Of a stretch of DNA of 64,000 bases, positions 35,958 to 44,824 are shown piece by piece. Numbering within the stretch: the stretch's first letter is position 1; each line of letters starts with the position of its first letter. This stretch comes from Alphaproteobacteria bacterium (GTDB lineage: Bacteria > Pseudomonadota > Alphaproteobacteria > CACIAM-22H2). The translations under genes and the position numbers were made by a program. The notes beneath the pieces are model-generated. The model saw only the letters and a list, made by a program, of their open reading frames with translations. It ran no database searches and was not told the origin of the DNA. The DNA is taken from contig JAFKFM010000007.1 of NCBI GenBank assembly GCA_017308135.1, forward strand, positions 204,001-268,000, written 5' to 3'.

Positions 35958-37039
35958 TCAAGATCGCGATCGTCGGCTGCGGGTGGGTTGCGGGCACCCA
36001 GATCGAAACGGGATTTGCGTCGTTGCCCGACCTGTTCGAGATCGTGGCGTGTTGCGACGTCGACGAAGCCCGGATGGAGAGTTTCGCGGCGAAGTACGGA
36101 ATTCCGATCCGGCGCCGCAACTATCGGGACATTCTGGCGCTGAGCGATCTCGATGCCGTCAGTATTTGTACGCCGCCGTCCGAGCACCACGCGATGGTTC
36201 GTCAGGCGATGGCGGCGGGTAAGCACGTTCTGTGCGAGAAACCCTTCACATCGTCGCTCGCGTTGATGGACGACGTCATCGACGCGCAGACCCGATCGTC
36301 CGCGCGGATCATGCCGATCTTCCAGTATCGGTACGGGCCCGGTTTCGCGAAGGCGCGGGCGCTCGTCCAATCGGGGTTCGGCGGGAAGCTGTATACGTCG
36401 TCGGTCGAGACGGCTTGGTTGCGCGGGCCCGCCTATTACGGCGTGCCCTGGCGGGGCAAGTTCGCCACCGAGCTTGGCGGCGTATTGCTGACGCAGTCCA
36501 TCCATATCCACGACCTGTTTTTGTCGTTGGCCGGCCCCGTGCGTGACGTCGTGGCGTTCAAGACGACGCGCGTCAATCCGATCGAGGTCGAGGATTGCGC
36601 GGTTGCCGGATTGCGGATGGCGGACGGCTCGTTGGCGACGTTGACGGCGACGCTGGGCTCGGCGGAGCCATTGACGCGGTTCAGGCTGTGCTTCGAGAAT
36701 CTCGTCATCGAGCGCGAGTGCCGCGGACTTGACGCGCCGAAGCCCGCACTGGAACCCTGGCGTTTCCTCGCGAAAGATCCCGAGCGGCAATCGGAGGTCG
36801 ATGCGATCGTCGGCGCCGTACCGGACGGGGCGCTGTTCTTCGAAGGCCAATTCCGGGCGTTCCACGCGGCGCTCAAATCCGGTGCGCCGTTCGATATCGA
36901 GCTTTCCGATGCGCGCCGTTCGCTGGAATTGATAACCGCGATTTTCACGGCGGCGGATACGGGCATCGCGCAGCGGCTGCCGCTCGACGGTGGTCACGCC
37001 CGATATAGGGGCTGGCACGAATCGGGGGGCGCGGGCTAA
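35954..37039 (+). CDS. Gfo/Idh/MocA-family oxidoreductase 2
   Basis: This 361-residue protein has Rossmann motif IVGCGWVAGT (about 5-14), CEKPFT (about 95-100), and the C-terminal VLLTQSIHIHDLF helix that carries the expected catalytic histidine. It overlaps the IlvD-type gene by 4 bases and is only distantly related to the gene at 32219. Likely substrates are hexoses, inositols or uronates. Confidence 0.82.
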   Translation: MIKIAIVGCGWVAGTQIETGFASLPDLFEIVACCDVDEARMESFAAKYGIPIRRRNYRDILALSDLDAVSICTPPSEHHAMVRQAMAAGKHVLCEKPFTSSLALMDDVIDAQTRSSARIMPIFQYRYGPGFAKARALVQSGFGGKLYTSSVETAWLRGPAYYGVPWRGKFATELGGVLLTQSIHIHDLFLSLAGPVRDVVAFKTTRVNPIEVEDCAVAGLRMADGSLATLTATLGSAEPLTRFRLCFENLVIERECRGLDAPKPALEPWRFLAKDPERQSEVDAIVGAVPDGALFFEGQFRAFHAALKSGAPFDIELSDARRSLELITAIFTAADTGIAQRLPLDGGHARYRGWHESGGAG

Positions 37040-37089
37040 TTTCGAACCGTGTAACGCGGACATTCTAAAGATAAGGAGGCGGCGCGGAC

Positions 37090-38187
37090 ATGGCACGATC
37101 GAAGCAACGCTCTCCGTCGAAAATCGAGCCGAAACGCCGTCGCGTCCGTAAGGGCAGCGTCGGATCTTCGAAACTCGAGGATGTCGCGCGTATGGCCGGC
37201 GTGTCCACGGCGACCGCCTCGCGCGTCATCAATGCGCCGGACAAAGTCCTCGCCGAGACGCGCGAAAAAGTGCTCGCCGCCATCCGCGCACTGAACTGGA
37301 TTCCGCATGGCGCGGCCAAGGCGCTGGCGTCGTTGCGCACGCGCACCGTCGGGGCCCTCATTCCGACGCTCGGCCACCAGACGATCACGTCGATGATCGA
37401 GGCGATCCAGCAGGATCTGGGGGATGCCGGCTATACGCTGCTTCTGGGCAAGCCCGAGCCACAGCAGCCGGATTTGACGTTGCGTCAGGCGGCCAAAATG
37501 CTCGAGCATGGGATCGAGTGTTTGATCCTGATGGGCGAGGATCAGCCGCCGGCATTGATGGATTTTCTGAAAAGCCGCGGCGTTTTCTACGTCATCGCCT
37601 ATACCAGCGGCCGCTATGGAACGGCCAACTGCATCGGTTTCGACAATTTCCGCGAAATGTCGCGGATGACCGAGTATCTGCTGGAGCAAGGGCATCGCGA
37701 TTTCGCGATTATCAGCCGCGCCTACGAAGGCAACGACCGGATCCGGCAGCGGATCGAAGCCGTGCAGTCGGTCCTGTCGAAGGCCGGGCTGGCCGTGCGC
37801 CCGCAGCATCAGGTCATCGTCGACCGCTATCTGATCGGCGCCGGCCGCGAAGGGATGCAGCGTATTTTAAGCACGTCGGGCGTGCGCCCAACCGCCGTCG
37901 TTTGCGTGAACGATTATTTGGCGGCGGGCGCCGTCATCGAAGCCAAGGCGGCCGGATTGTCCGTGCCGGACGATATCAGCGTTACCGGCTTCGATGATCT
38001 GGAATTGGCCGCGCAGTTCGAGCCGCCGTTGACCACGGTTCGCGTGCCCGCGATCGATATCGGGCACGCTATCGCCCGGTTCATCATCGGAAAGCTCGAT
38101 AACGGCGAGGCGACGCTGCCTTCGCGGTTCGAGGCGGAGCTTATGATCCGCGGCTCGTCGGCCCGCGCGCCGACCTCCGTTAATTAG
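37090..38187 (+). CDS. LacI-family transcriptional regulator 2
   Basis: This 365-residue repressor has a basic tail, a helix-turn-helix KLEDVARMAGVSTATASRVI (about 27-46), the hinge HGAAKALA, and an effector domain ending DDISVTGFDDLELAAQFEPPLTTV. AAGGAGG precedes the ATG. It differs from LacI 1 in the recognition helix (TASRVIN versus TVSRAIN). The nearby operators have a CGC/GCGC centre, so it is the likely master of the right half of the island, including the TRAP genes that follow. Confidence 0.9.
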   Translation: MARSKQRSPSKIEPKRRRVRKGSVGSSKLEDVARMAGVSTATASRVINAPDKVLAETREKVLAAIRALNWIPHGAAKALASLRTRTVGALIPTLGHQTITSMIEAIQQDLGDAGYTLLLGKPEPQQPDLTLRQAAKMLEHGIECLILMGEDQPPALMDFLKSRGVFYVIAYTSGRYGTANCIGFDNFREMSRMTEYLLEQGHRDFAIISRAYEGNDRIRQRIEAVQSVLSKAGLAVRPQHQVIVDRYLIGAGREGMQRILSTSGVRPTAVVCVNDYLAAGAVIEAKAAGLSVPDDISVTGFDDLELAAQFEPPLTTVRVPAIDIGHAIARFIIGKLDNGEATLPSRFEAELMIRGSSARAPTSVN

Positions 38188-38195
38188 CGCTTACA
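38182..38195 (+). promoter_or_regulatory. LacI-type half-palindrome at the end of LacI 2
   Basis: AATTAGCGCTTACA has an intact right arm (GCGCTTACA). It overlaps the last codons of the LacI 2 gene and lies 94 bases ahead of the promoter-proximal site at 38289; the pair could allow looping. Confidence 0.45.
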
Positions 38196-38260
38196 TCGCT
38201 GCGGTTCGTCTATCGACCGCTACGGTGCCCGGATTTCCCCGGGAATTCCGGTGCCTAAGC

Positions 38261-38302
38261 TTGACTTCGCGAATCTTCATCTTCACAATGTAAGCGCTTT
38301 AG
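38261..38302 (+). promoter_or_regulatory. Promoter and LacI-type operator of the TRAP operon
   Basis: TTGACT (38261-38266) and CACAAT (38284-38289) are separated by 17 bases. The operator TGTAAGCGCTTTAG (38289-38302) begins at the last base of the -10. Confidence 0.7.
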
Positions 38303-38383
38303 TGAGCCGGAAAACCGGTTCGCGCGTAAAACGAAACCGTCGGCCGCCGATCCGCGGGATGCGGCCTAGGGAGGGAAATGAAA

Positions 38384-39394
38384 ATGAAATCACGCCGTAC
38401 CGTATTGACCGGGGCTGCCGCCCTTATCGGCTATGCCGCCCTCGGGCCCGACGCCCATGCCCAGCAGACCGGAACAGTCCGCTTGCGCGTCGGCAACGTC
38501 TATCCCGCCACGCACACGATCCCCGTGGCGACGGGCCGCTTCAAGCAGCTCGCCGAGCAGCGGTCGGGCGGCCGCATCTCCGTCGCCGTCTACAACAATA
38601 GCGAATTGGGCTCCGAGCGCGAGATGGCCGAAATGGTCCGCGGCGGCTCGCTCGAGATGGTGTTGAGCGGTCTTCCGGGTACGGGCGCCTACGCGCCCGA
38701 AATCGAGGTGATGGAAGCGTTCTACGTCTATCGCAACGTCGAAGATCTGAAGGCGATCACCGACGCGATCTACGACGATCTCCAAGGCTTCGTGCAGCCC
38801 AAGGGGTTCCACCTCGTCGGCCTCATGTACCAGGGGCCACGCAACGTCCTCTCGACGCGGCAGCTCAAGACGCTTGCCGATTTCCGCGGGTTGCGTCTTC
38901 GCATTCCCAACACGCCGCTTTTCGTCGGCCTCGCGCGCGGCTGGGGTGCGACACCGACCGCGATCGCGCTCGCCGAGGTCTATACCTCGTTGGAATCCGG
39001 CGTGATAGCCGCGTTGGAAGCCACGCACGAGACGATGGTGACGAGCAACTTCCACGAGAAGGCCAAGTTCCTGCTCACCACGCGTCACAACCACTATCCG
39101 CAGCCGATCGTCGTCAACAAAGCGTGGTTCGACCGTCTACCCAAGGACTTGCAGGACATCATCACGACCTCCGCGCAGGAAGCGGCCGCCTATCAGCTGA
39201 CCCTGCACAAGGCCGCCGACGAACAGGCGCTGGCGACGATGCGGGCGGCCGGCGTCACGATCACGGAGCTTTCGGACGCCGAGATTCAGGCCTTCCGTGC
39301 GCCGCTGGTCGATATGAACCGGCAGCATTTCGCGAACCGCGGCCCGAAAGTGGTCGAGGTTTACGAAAAGATGCTGAAGCTCAGCAAGTTCTGA
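38384..39394 (+). CDS. dctP: TRAP transporter substrate-binding protein
   Basis: This DctP-type periplasmic protein of about 336 residues has a twin-arginine-like signal (KSRRTVLTGAAALIGYAALG... ending HAQQ). Family features are the VGNVYPATHTIPVA opening, NNSELGSEREMAEMVRGG, and the ligand-site region LKTLADFRGLRLRIPNTPLF with the conserved arginine. ATG 38384 is preferred because AGGGAGGG is 8 bases away; ATG 38378 is too close. Ligands are usually carboxylates or sugar acids. Confidence 0.88.
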   Translation: MKSRRTVLTGAAALIGYAALGPDAHAQQTGTVRLRVGNVYPATHTIPVATGRFKQLAEQRSGGRISVAVYNNSELGSEREMAEMVRGGSLEMVLSGLPGTGAYAPEIEVMEAFYVYRNVEDLKAITDAIYDDLQGFVQPKGFHLVGLMYQGPRNVLSTRQLKTLADFRGLRLRIPNTPLFVGLARGWGATPTAIALAEVYTSLESGVIAALEATHETMVTSNFHEKAKFLLTTRHNHYPQPIVVNKAWFDRLPKDLQDIITTSAQEAAAYQLTLHKAADEQALATMRAAGVTITELSDAEIQAFRAPLVDMNRQHFANRGPKVVEVYEKMLKLSKF

Positions 39395-39421
39395 TCCGAC
39401 GACCGACCGGCCGGGAACGCC

Positions 39422-39919
39422 ATGCTTGATCGCATCTACGTCAAGACCATCGAGGTTCTGATCTTCGTCGCCATCGCGGCGATGGTCGGAATCGGTTTCG
39501 CTTCGACGGTGCTGCGGGCCGTTCCCGGCTGGGGCGGGCTCTATTGGGCGGAGGAGATCATCCGATACGCTTGTATCTGGATGGTCTTCCTTTGCTCGGG
39601 CCTCACGATCCGATACGGCATACATTTCCGTGTCGATCTTCTGCTTGCGGCACTTCCGAAGGGGATCGGGGTCGCTCTCGGTCTCTTCGCCGTACTGGTG
39701 ATGATCTGGTTCGAAGCGGTCCTGATCTGGTTCGGATCGAAGGTCACGCTCCTCAATATGGAGCAGCAATCGACGTCGCTTGAGTTTCCGATGGGATACG
39801 TCTACGTCGCGATTCCCATCGGCGGCGTGCTGATGCTTTTCGAGACGTTGCGCTTGGGTTGGACGATCTGGAGTCGCGGAGAGCCGATTCCGGAATCCGA
39901 ACAGTCGATGGTCGATTAA
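39422..39919 (+). CDS. dctQ: TRAP transporter small permease
   Basis: This 165-residue protein has four hydrophobic segments and the DctQ-type pattern WAEEIIRYACIWMVFLCSGLTIRYGIHFRVD. It forms the membrane complex with the product of 39933. It starts 27 bases after dctP. Confidence 0.88.
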   Translation: MLDRIYVKTIEVLIFVAIAAMVGIGFASTVLRAVPGWGGLYWAEEIIRYACIWMVFLCSGLTIRYGIHFRVDLLLAALPKGIGVALGLFAVLVMIWFEAVLIWFGSKVTLLNMEQQSTSLEFPMGYVYVAIPIGGVLMLFETLRLGWTIWSRGEPIPESEQSMVD

Positions 39920-39932
39920 GGGAGTCGCGGTC

Positions 39933-41219
39933 GTGCTGGGTATTCTCGTTTCGGTATTCTTCATCCTGCTGATTCTCGGCGTGCCGATCGCCTTCTCGAT
40001 CGGCGCGGCGACGTTCATCCCGCTTATTCTCGACGACCGTCTGCCTTTCACGCTAGTGATTACGCGCCTGTTCGGCGGCATGGACTCGTTCCCGCTGATG
40101 GCGATTCCGTTCTTCGTTCTGACGGGCACGCTCGCGAGCGCTTGCAATCTTGTCGACCGGATCATGCAGCTCGCGAATTTTCTCGTCGGGCGCATGCGGG
40201 CCGGCCTTGCCCAGGTCGACATCGTCACGTCGATGCTCTTCGGCGGCGTTTCCGGGTCGGCGGTCGCCGACTGCGCGGCGACGGCCGGGATCCTAATTCC
40301 GAGCATGACGCGAAAAGGCTATCCCGCACCTTACGCCGTCGGCGTATGCGCGACCTCGTCGACGATCGGTGCGCTGATCCCGCCCAGCATCCCGATGATC
40401 ATTTACGGCTTTCTCACTGGCGTTTCGACGGGCCAGCTCTTCCTGGCCGGCGCGATCCCGGGCGTGCTCGTCGGCGTTATCCTGATGATCACGGCATACA
40501 TAATTTCCGTCCGGGGCGGATTCGGGCGTAACGACGACGCGCCGCCGCGCACGACGCAAGGCTTCATCTTGGCGGTCCGGGAATCCGCGCCGGCTTTGAC
40601 CATCCCGTTCATCATCATCGGCGGGATCGTCGGCGGCGTATTCACGCCGACCGAGGCGGGCATCGTCGCGGCGGTCGCGGTCCTGGTCATCGGCCATTTC
40701 TTCTATGGCAGCTTCACGTGGTCGAGGCTGCGCGGTGCCGTGATGAGTGCTGCGTTGACGACCTCGATGGTCATGCTGATTCTGGCGGCGTCGACCGTGT
40801 TCGCCAATCTGCTGACCCGGGCACAGTTCCAGTCCGAAGTCATCTCGCTGCTGAACGCGATCACCAGCGTGTCCGAATTGCAGCTGCTGCTGATCGTTAT
40901 CCTGCTGCTGATCCTCGGCTGTTTTATCGACGGCACGGCGATCCTCATCATGTTCGCGGCACCGCTTTACGCCGTGGGCCAAGCGCTCGGCTACGATCCG
41001 CTGCAATTCGGCACGATCATCGTGATGTGCTGTCTGATCGGCGGTGTGACGCCGCCGGTGGGCACGCTGATGTTCATCAGCGCCGCGGTCGCGCGCATCG
41101 GGATCGGCAGCGCGTCCCGCGGGATCTTGCCCTTCTTCATCGCGCTTTGCGTGGCGCTTTTCCTGGTCGCGGCGATCCCGCCGTTGACGACGTTCCTGCC
41201 GCGCATGCTGCTCGGTTAA
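39933..41219 (+). CDS. dctM: TRAP transporter large permease
   Basis: This 428-residue protein has about twelve membrane segments. DctM marks include FPLMAIPFFVLTG, the SGSAVADCAATAG segment and GCFIDGTAILIM and GGVTPPVGT. It couples substrate entry to the sodium or proton gradient. GTG 39933 follows AAGGGAG. It is followed 21 bases later by the crotonase, so the imported acid is probably metabolised as a CoA ester. Confidence 0.9.
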   Translation: MLGILVSVFFILLILGVPIAFSIGAATFIPLILDDRLPFTLVITRLFGGMDSFPLMAIPFFVLTGTLASACNLVDRIMQLANFLVGRMRAGLAQVDIVTSMLFGGVSGSAVADCAATAGILIPSMTRKGYPAPYAVGVCATSSTIGALIPPSIPMIIYGFLTGVSTGQLFLAGAIPGVLVGVILMITAYIISVRGGFGRNDDAPPRTTQGFILAVRESAPALTIPFIIIGGIVGGVFTPTEAGIVAAVAVLVIGHFFYGSFTWSRLRGAVMSAALTTSMVMLILAASTVFANLLTRAQFQSEVISLLNAITSVSELQLLLIVILLLILGCFIDGTAILIMFAAPLYAVGQALGYDPLQFGTIIVMCCLIGGVTPPVGTLMFISAAVARIGIGSASRGILPFFIALCVALFLVAAIPPLTTFLPRMLLG

Positions 41220-41240
41220 CCCGCTTTCGGATTGAAGCCA

Positions 41241-42032
41241 ATGTCGACAGACGATCTGTCCCATCTGATTGTCCGCGAGACGCCGGCGGCGCATGTGGCG
41301 TTGCTGCGAATCAATCGTCCCGAGAAGAAGAACGCGCTGCATAGCTCGATGGTGATCGCGCTCGCGCGGCATCTGGAAGCCGCCGCCACCGACCGCGATG
41401 TGCGGGCCGTTGTGCTGACGGGAAGTGCCGAATCCTTCGCCGCAGGGGCGGACATCAAGGAGATGCTCGAGCGCGGCCCGGCGGGCACGTCGAACAATCC
41501 CGAGCGCGTCGCGGCGTGGCGAAGCCTCGAGAAGTTTCCGAAGCCGATCATCGCGGCCGTCAACGGAATCGCCTTCGGCGCGGGGAACGAACTCGCGTTG
41601 ACCTGCGACTTCATCGTCGCCGGCAAGAACGCCAAGTTCGGCCAGCCCGAAGTCAAAATCGGCGGCATGGCCGGCGATGGCGGGACCCAGCGCTTGCCGC
41701 GCAAGGTCGGTCCGCAATGGGCGTCGTATATGTTGTTCACCGGCGATCCGATCGACGTCGAGACGGCGTTCCGCCTCGGTTACGTGATCGAAATCTGCGA
41801 GGTCGAGCGTACGGTGTCGCGGGCGGTCGAGATCGCGGCGACGATCGCGTCGCGCGCGCCGGTCGCCGTCAAGTTCAGCAAGGCTTGCGTCGGCGTCGCC
41901 GTGGGCGCCACGCACGAGAACGGCATCGCCTACGAACGCGACTCGCTCTGGCGCAATTCCGGCACGGCCGACAGGCGCGAAGGCATGTCGGCGTTTCTGG
42001 AAAAGCGCGCACCCGCCTTCAAAGGCGAGTAA
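41241..42032 (+). CDS. Enoyl-CoA hydratase/isomerase family protein (second crotonase)
   Basis: This 263-residue crotonase-fold protein has oxyanion-hole segments AESFAAGADIKEM and NGIAFGAGNELALTCD. The first catalytic glutamate is kept in GQPEVKIGG, but the second aligns with tyrosine in WASYMLFTGD. It may therefore be an isomerase, hydrolase or dehalogenase-like enzyme rather than a simple hydratase. ATG 41241 is chosen over TTG 41232. It may be cotranscribed with the TRAP genes; a long GC hairpin separates it from the converging CaiB-type gene. Confidence 0.82.
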   Translation: MSTDDLSHLIVRETPAAHVALLRINRPEKKNALHSSMVIALARHLEAAATDRDVRAVVLTGSAESFAAGADIKEMLERGPAGTSNNPERVAAWRSLEKFPKPIIAAVNGIAFGAGNELALTCDFIVAGKNAKFGQPEVKIGGMAGDGGTQRLPRKVGPQWASYMLFTGDPIDVETAFRLGYVIEICEVERTVSRAVEIAATIASRAPVAVKFSKACVGVAVGATHENGIAYERDSLWRNSGTADRREGMSAFLEKRAPAFKGE

Positions 42033-42039
42033 GGCCGCC

Positions 42040-42063
42040 GGCCCGCGCGCGCACGCGCGGGCC
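42040..42063. terminator. Bidirectional hairpin between converging genes
   Basis: GGCCCGCGCG (42040-42049) and CGCGCGGGCC (42054-42063) form a perfect 10-bp stem with a 4-base loop in the 39-base gap between the crotonase and the CaiB-type gene. No T-run is present, so it could slow rather than stop transcription. Confidence 0.55.
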
Positions 42064-42071
42064 CGCAAGCG

Positions 42072-43262
42072 TCATTCGGCCGCTTTGGCCTGTTCGACCG
42101 CGCCGACGACGCCGCGCGAGACGAGGTCGTCAATCTTGTTCGCGCTGTAGCCAAGTTCCGAAAGCACCTCGCGCGTATGCTGGCCGACATCGTAGGGCCG
42201 GATGCGCAGCGGCGGCGTTTCGTCGTCGTACTTGACCGGGTGATTGACGAGTACGGCCTTTTCGCCGCGGATTTCGATTTCTTTGAACGCGTCGACCGCT
42301 TCGGCCTGCGGATCCTCGGCAACGTCGTCGAAGTCGAAGACCTTGCTGTACCAAAGTTCGGCTTTGTCGAACGCGGCCGCGACATCGGCGAATTTGCGCG
42401 TGGCGACGACCTTCGCGAAGGCTTGGGCGTAGCGGTCGCGTTCCTTGAAGCGATCGATCTTCGCCAAGGCACGCAGCTCGTCGCTGTCGAGCGCGTCGGC
42501 GACCTTCATCGGATCGTTCACCGACATGGCGATTTCGGCGTCGGCGAGTTTGAATTGGCCGTAGGGCGCCTGGTGATACCAAGTCGCGAGATGCTCGTCG
42601 CGCTTCATGATCGCGCGGTCGGGCCGGGTGGATAGATAGACGGTCAACGGTTCCGTCTGGAGATCGAGGCCCGCGGTATAAAGCGAGCTTTCGACCTTCG
42701 TGCCCTTGCCCGTGGTCAGCTTTTTCACATAGGCGGCGATGATGCCCATCGCCAGGACCGCGCCGCCATGTTGGTCGATGATCGCGGAGCCGACGGCCTT
42801 CGCGGTGTCGTGGCCGTTCGCCGCCATCATGCCCGTGCGGGCCTGGATGATGATGTCCTGCGACGCGCGTTCGATCATCGGGCCCTTGCTGCCCCAGCCC
42901 GTACCGCTGGCGTAGATCAAATCGGGCTTCACCTGCTTGAGCGCTTCGTAGCCCAAGCCCAGGCGATCCATCACGCCGGCCCGGTAATTCTCGACCACGA
43001 CGTCCGTCTGGCGGACGATGTCCTTGATGACGGCGATCCCATCGGGGTTCTTCAGATCGACGGCGAAGGTCCGCTTGTTGCGGAACGCGCAGAGATAAAG
43101 CCCCGCGACGCCGCCGATATGCGGGCCCGCCCAGCGGCGCGCGCGTTCGCCCGCGATCGGCTCGACCTTCACGACGTCGGCGCCCAGATCCCCGAGATAT
43201 TGCGTGCAAGCGGGGCCCTGCAGGACGTGGCAGAAACTCAGGACCTTCATTTTCTCCAGCAT
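42072..43262 (-). CDS. CoA-transferase family III (CaiB/BaiF)
   Basis: This 396-residue formyl-CoA-transferase-like protein shows VLQGPACTQYLGDLGADVVKVE (about 13-34), FRNKRTFAVDLK and the catalytic aspartate D163 (AIIDQHGG). It transfers CoA between carboxylates. The start ATG 43262 follows GGGAG by 6 bases. It lies 14 bases after the aldehyde dehydrogenase on the same strand and is probably cotranscribed. Together with the crotonase and TRAP genes it suggests use of an acid via its CoA ester. Confidence 0.88.
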   Translation of the reverse strand: MLEKMKVLSFCHVLQGPACTQYLGDLGADVVKVEPIAGERARRWAGPHIGGVAGLYLCAFRNKRTFAVDLKNPDGIAVIKDIVRQTDVVVENYRAGVMDRLGLGYEALKQVKPDLIYASGTGWGSKGPMIERASQDIIIQARTGMMAANGHDTAKAVGSAIIDQHGGAVLAMGIIAAYVKKLTTGKGTKVESSLYTAGLDLQTEPLTVYLSTRPDRAIMKRDEHLATWYHQAPYGQFKLADAEIAMSVNDPMKVADALDSDELRALAKIDRFKERDRYAQAFAKVVATRKFADVAAAFDKAELWYSKVFDFDDVAEDPQAEAVDAFKEIEIRGEKAVLVNHPVKYDDETPPLRIRPYDVGQHTREVLSELGYSANKIDDLVSRGVVGAVEQAKAAE

Positions 43263-43276
43263 GGAAAACTCCCGCT

Positions 43277-44743
43277 CTAGGAAAGCTGCAATTGGATCGT
43301 TTTGAGGTGGGTGAACTCGTCGACCGCGAAACGTCCGCGTTCGTGGCCGAGCCCGCTGTCTTTGCGCCCCGCCAGCGGCAGTTCCGGCGCGCCGGCCATG
43401 TAGGTGTTCACCTCGACCGTTCCGGCGGCAAGGCCGCGGCCGAAACGGAACGCCTTGTCGAGATCGCGCGTCCAAACGCCCGCCGACAGGCCGTAGGACG
43501 TGCCGTTGGCGATCTCGATCGCTTTGTCGACCGTATCGAACTCGATGACGGAGAGGACCGGTCCGAAGATCTCCTCGCGCGCGATGGAACTCGCGGGATC
43601 GACGCCGGTGAACACCGTCGGCGGCACGTACCATCCATCGGGCACATTGCCGGCAGACCAATGCTTCGCGCCGTCGCGCTTGCCCGCCGCGATGAAGCCT
43701 TCCACGCGCGCGTGCTGGGCGGCGCTGACGAGCGGGCCCATCTCGGTCGAGAATTCCAGCGGATCGCCGACCTTGATGGCCTTCATATGGGCCATCACAC
43801 GCTCGACGAACGCGCCGGCGACCTTCTTTTCGACGAGCAACCGCGAACCGCTGACGCAGGCCTGCCCGGAGTTTCGCGTGGCGCCGATCGCCACTTTCTG
43901 GGCCGCCGCGTCGAGATCGGCGTCCGCGCACACGATATGGGCCGATTTTCCGCCGAGCTCGAGCGAAAGCTTCTTGAGCCCCGCGCCGGCTTTTGCGGCG
44001 ATCTTCTTGCCGACACCCGTCGATCCGGTGAACGAGATCGCGTCGACATCCGGACTGTCGCACAGGGCCGCGCCGACGTCGTGGCCGTAGCCCGGCACGA
44101 TATTGACGACGCCCGGCGGCAAGCCGGCTTCGCGCAGGATGCGACCCAGCGCCAGCGTCGTGCCGGAGGTCATCTCGCTGGGTTTCACCACGACCGAGCA
44201 GCCGACCGCGAGCGCGAAGGGCAGCTTCTGGCTGATGATGACCAGCGGATAGTTCCAGGGCGTGATCATCGCGACGACGCCGACGGGCTCGCGCAGCACG
44301 AGCGCCAACTGGTTGGACCCCAGCGTATCGTAGGTGTCGCCATAGGTGTGGCGCGCCAGCGTGGCGGCGTATTCCCAATGCGCGGCGGCGCCGCGCATCT
44401 CGCGCTCCGCGTTCGCCAGCGGTTTGCCGGTTTCGAAGCTCTCGATGCCGCGCAGCGTCTCGATCTCGGCCTCGATGCGGCGGGCCACTTCGAGCAGCAC
44501 CTTGGCGCGCGCGGCACCGGACATCGAACTCCAGACGCGCGAATCCGCCGCCTTGCGCGCGGCCGCGATCGCCTCGAGCGCGCCCTTGGCGCCCAAATTG
44601 GGGTAGCGCGACACGGGGCTGCGATGCGCCGGGTTCTCGCGGACGATGGCGTCGGCGCCCGGTGCGATCAATTTGTCGCCGATAAGGGCCGCGAATTCAT
44701 GAGGGGACGCGGGCAACGAAACGCGTCGCGAAGCTTCAGCCAT
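43277..44743 (-). CDS. Aldehyde dehydrogenase 1
   Basis: This 488-residue NAD(P)-dependent enzyme has the catalytic glutamate E262 (LELGGKS) and cysteine C296 (NSGQACVSGSR), plus the cofactor loop FTGSTGVG (about 238-245) and TPWNYP. Family members oxidise betaine, semialdehyde or glycolaldehyde-type substrates. GGGGAGG precedes the ATG. In the island it might oxidise 2-oxoglutarate semialdehyde or a similar product; specificity is unknown. Confidence 0.9.
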   Translation of the reverse strand: MAEASRRVSLPASPHEFAALIGDKLIAPGADAIVRENPAHRSPVSRYPNLGAKGALEAIAAARKAADSRVWSSMSGAARAKVLLEVARRIEAEIETLRGIESFETGKPLANAEREMRGAAAHWEYAATLARHTYGDTYDTLGSNQLALVLREPVGVVAMITPWNYPLVIISQKLPFALAVGCSVVVKPSEMTSGTTLALGRILREAGLPPGVVNIVPGYGHDVGAALCDSPDVDAISFTGSTGVGKKIAAKAGAGLKKLSLELGGKSAHIVCADADLDAAAQKVAIGATRNSGQACVSGSRLLVEKKVAGAFVERVMAHMKAIKVGDPLEFSTEMGPLVSAAQHARVEGFIAAGKRDGAKHWSAGNVPDGWYVPPTVFTGVDPASSIAREEIFGPVLSVIEFDTVDKAIEIANGTSYGLSAGVWTRDLDKAFRFGRGLAAGTVEVNTYMAGAPELPLAGRKDSGLGHERGRFAVDEFTHLKTIQLQLS

Positions 44744-44772
44744 GGATTTGCTTCCTCCCCAATTGGATAGGC

Positions 44773-44801
44773 ATAATGTAATCGCTTTCTTTTTTGGTCA
44801 A
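44773..44801 (-). promoter_or_regulatory. Promoter and LacI-type operator of the ALDH/CaiB unit
   Basis: On the minus strand TTGACC (44801-44796), 17 bases and CATTAT (44778-44773) form the promoter. The operator TGTAATCGCTTTCT (44777-44790, plus reading) sits in the spacer. Confidence 0.65.
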
Positions 44802-44824
44802 TAGGGACACGAAATCGGCGCCGT

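Noticed and set aside
37055..37068. TGTAACGCGGACAT before LacI 2 as an autoregulatory operator
   Set aside because: Only the left arm matches; the spacing and right arm do not fit either operator class.
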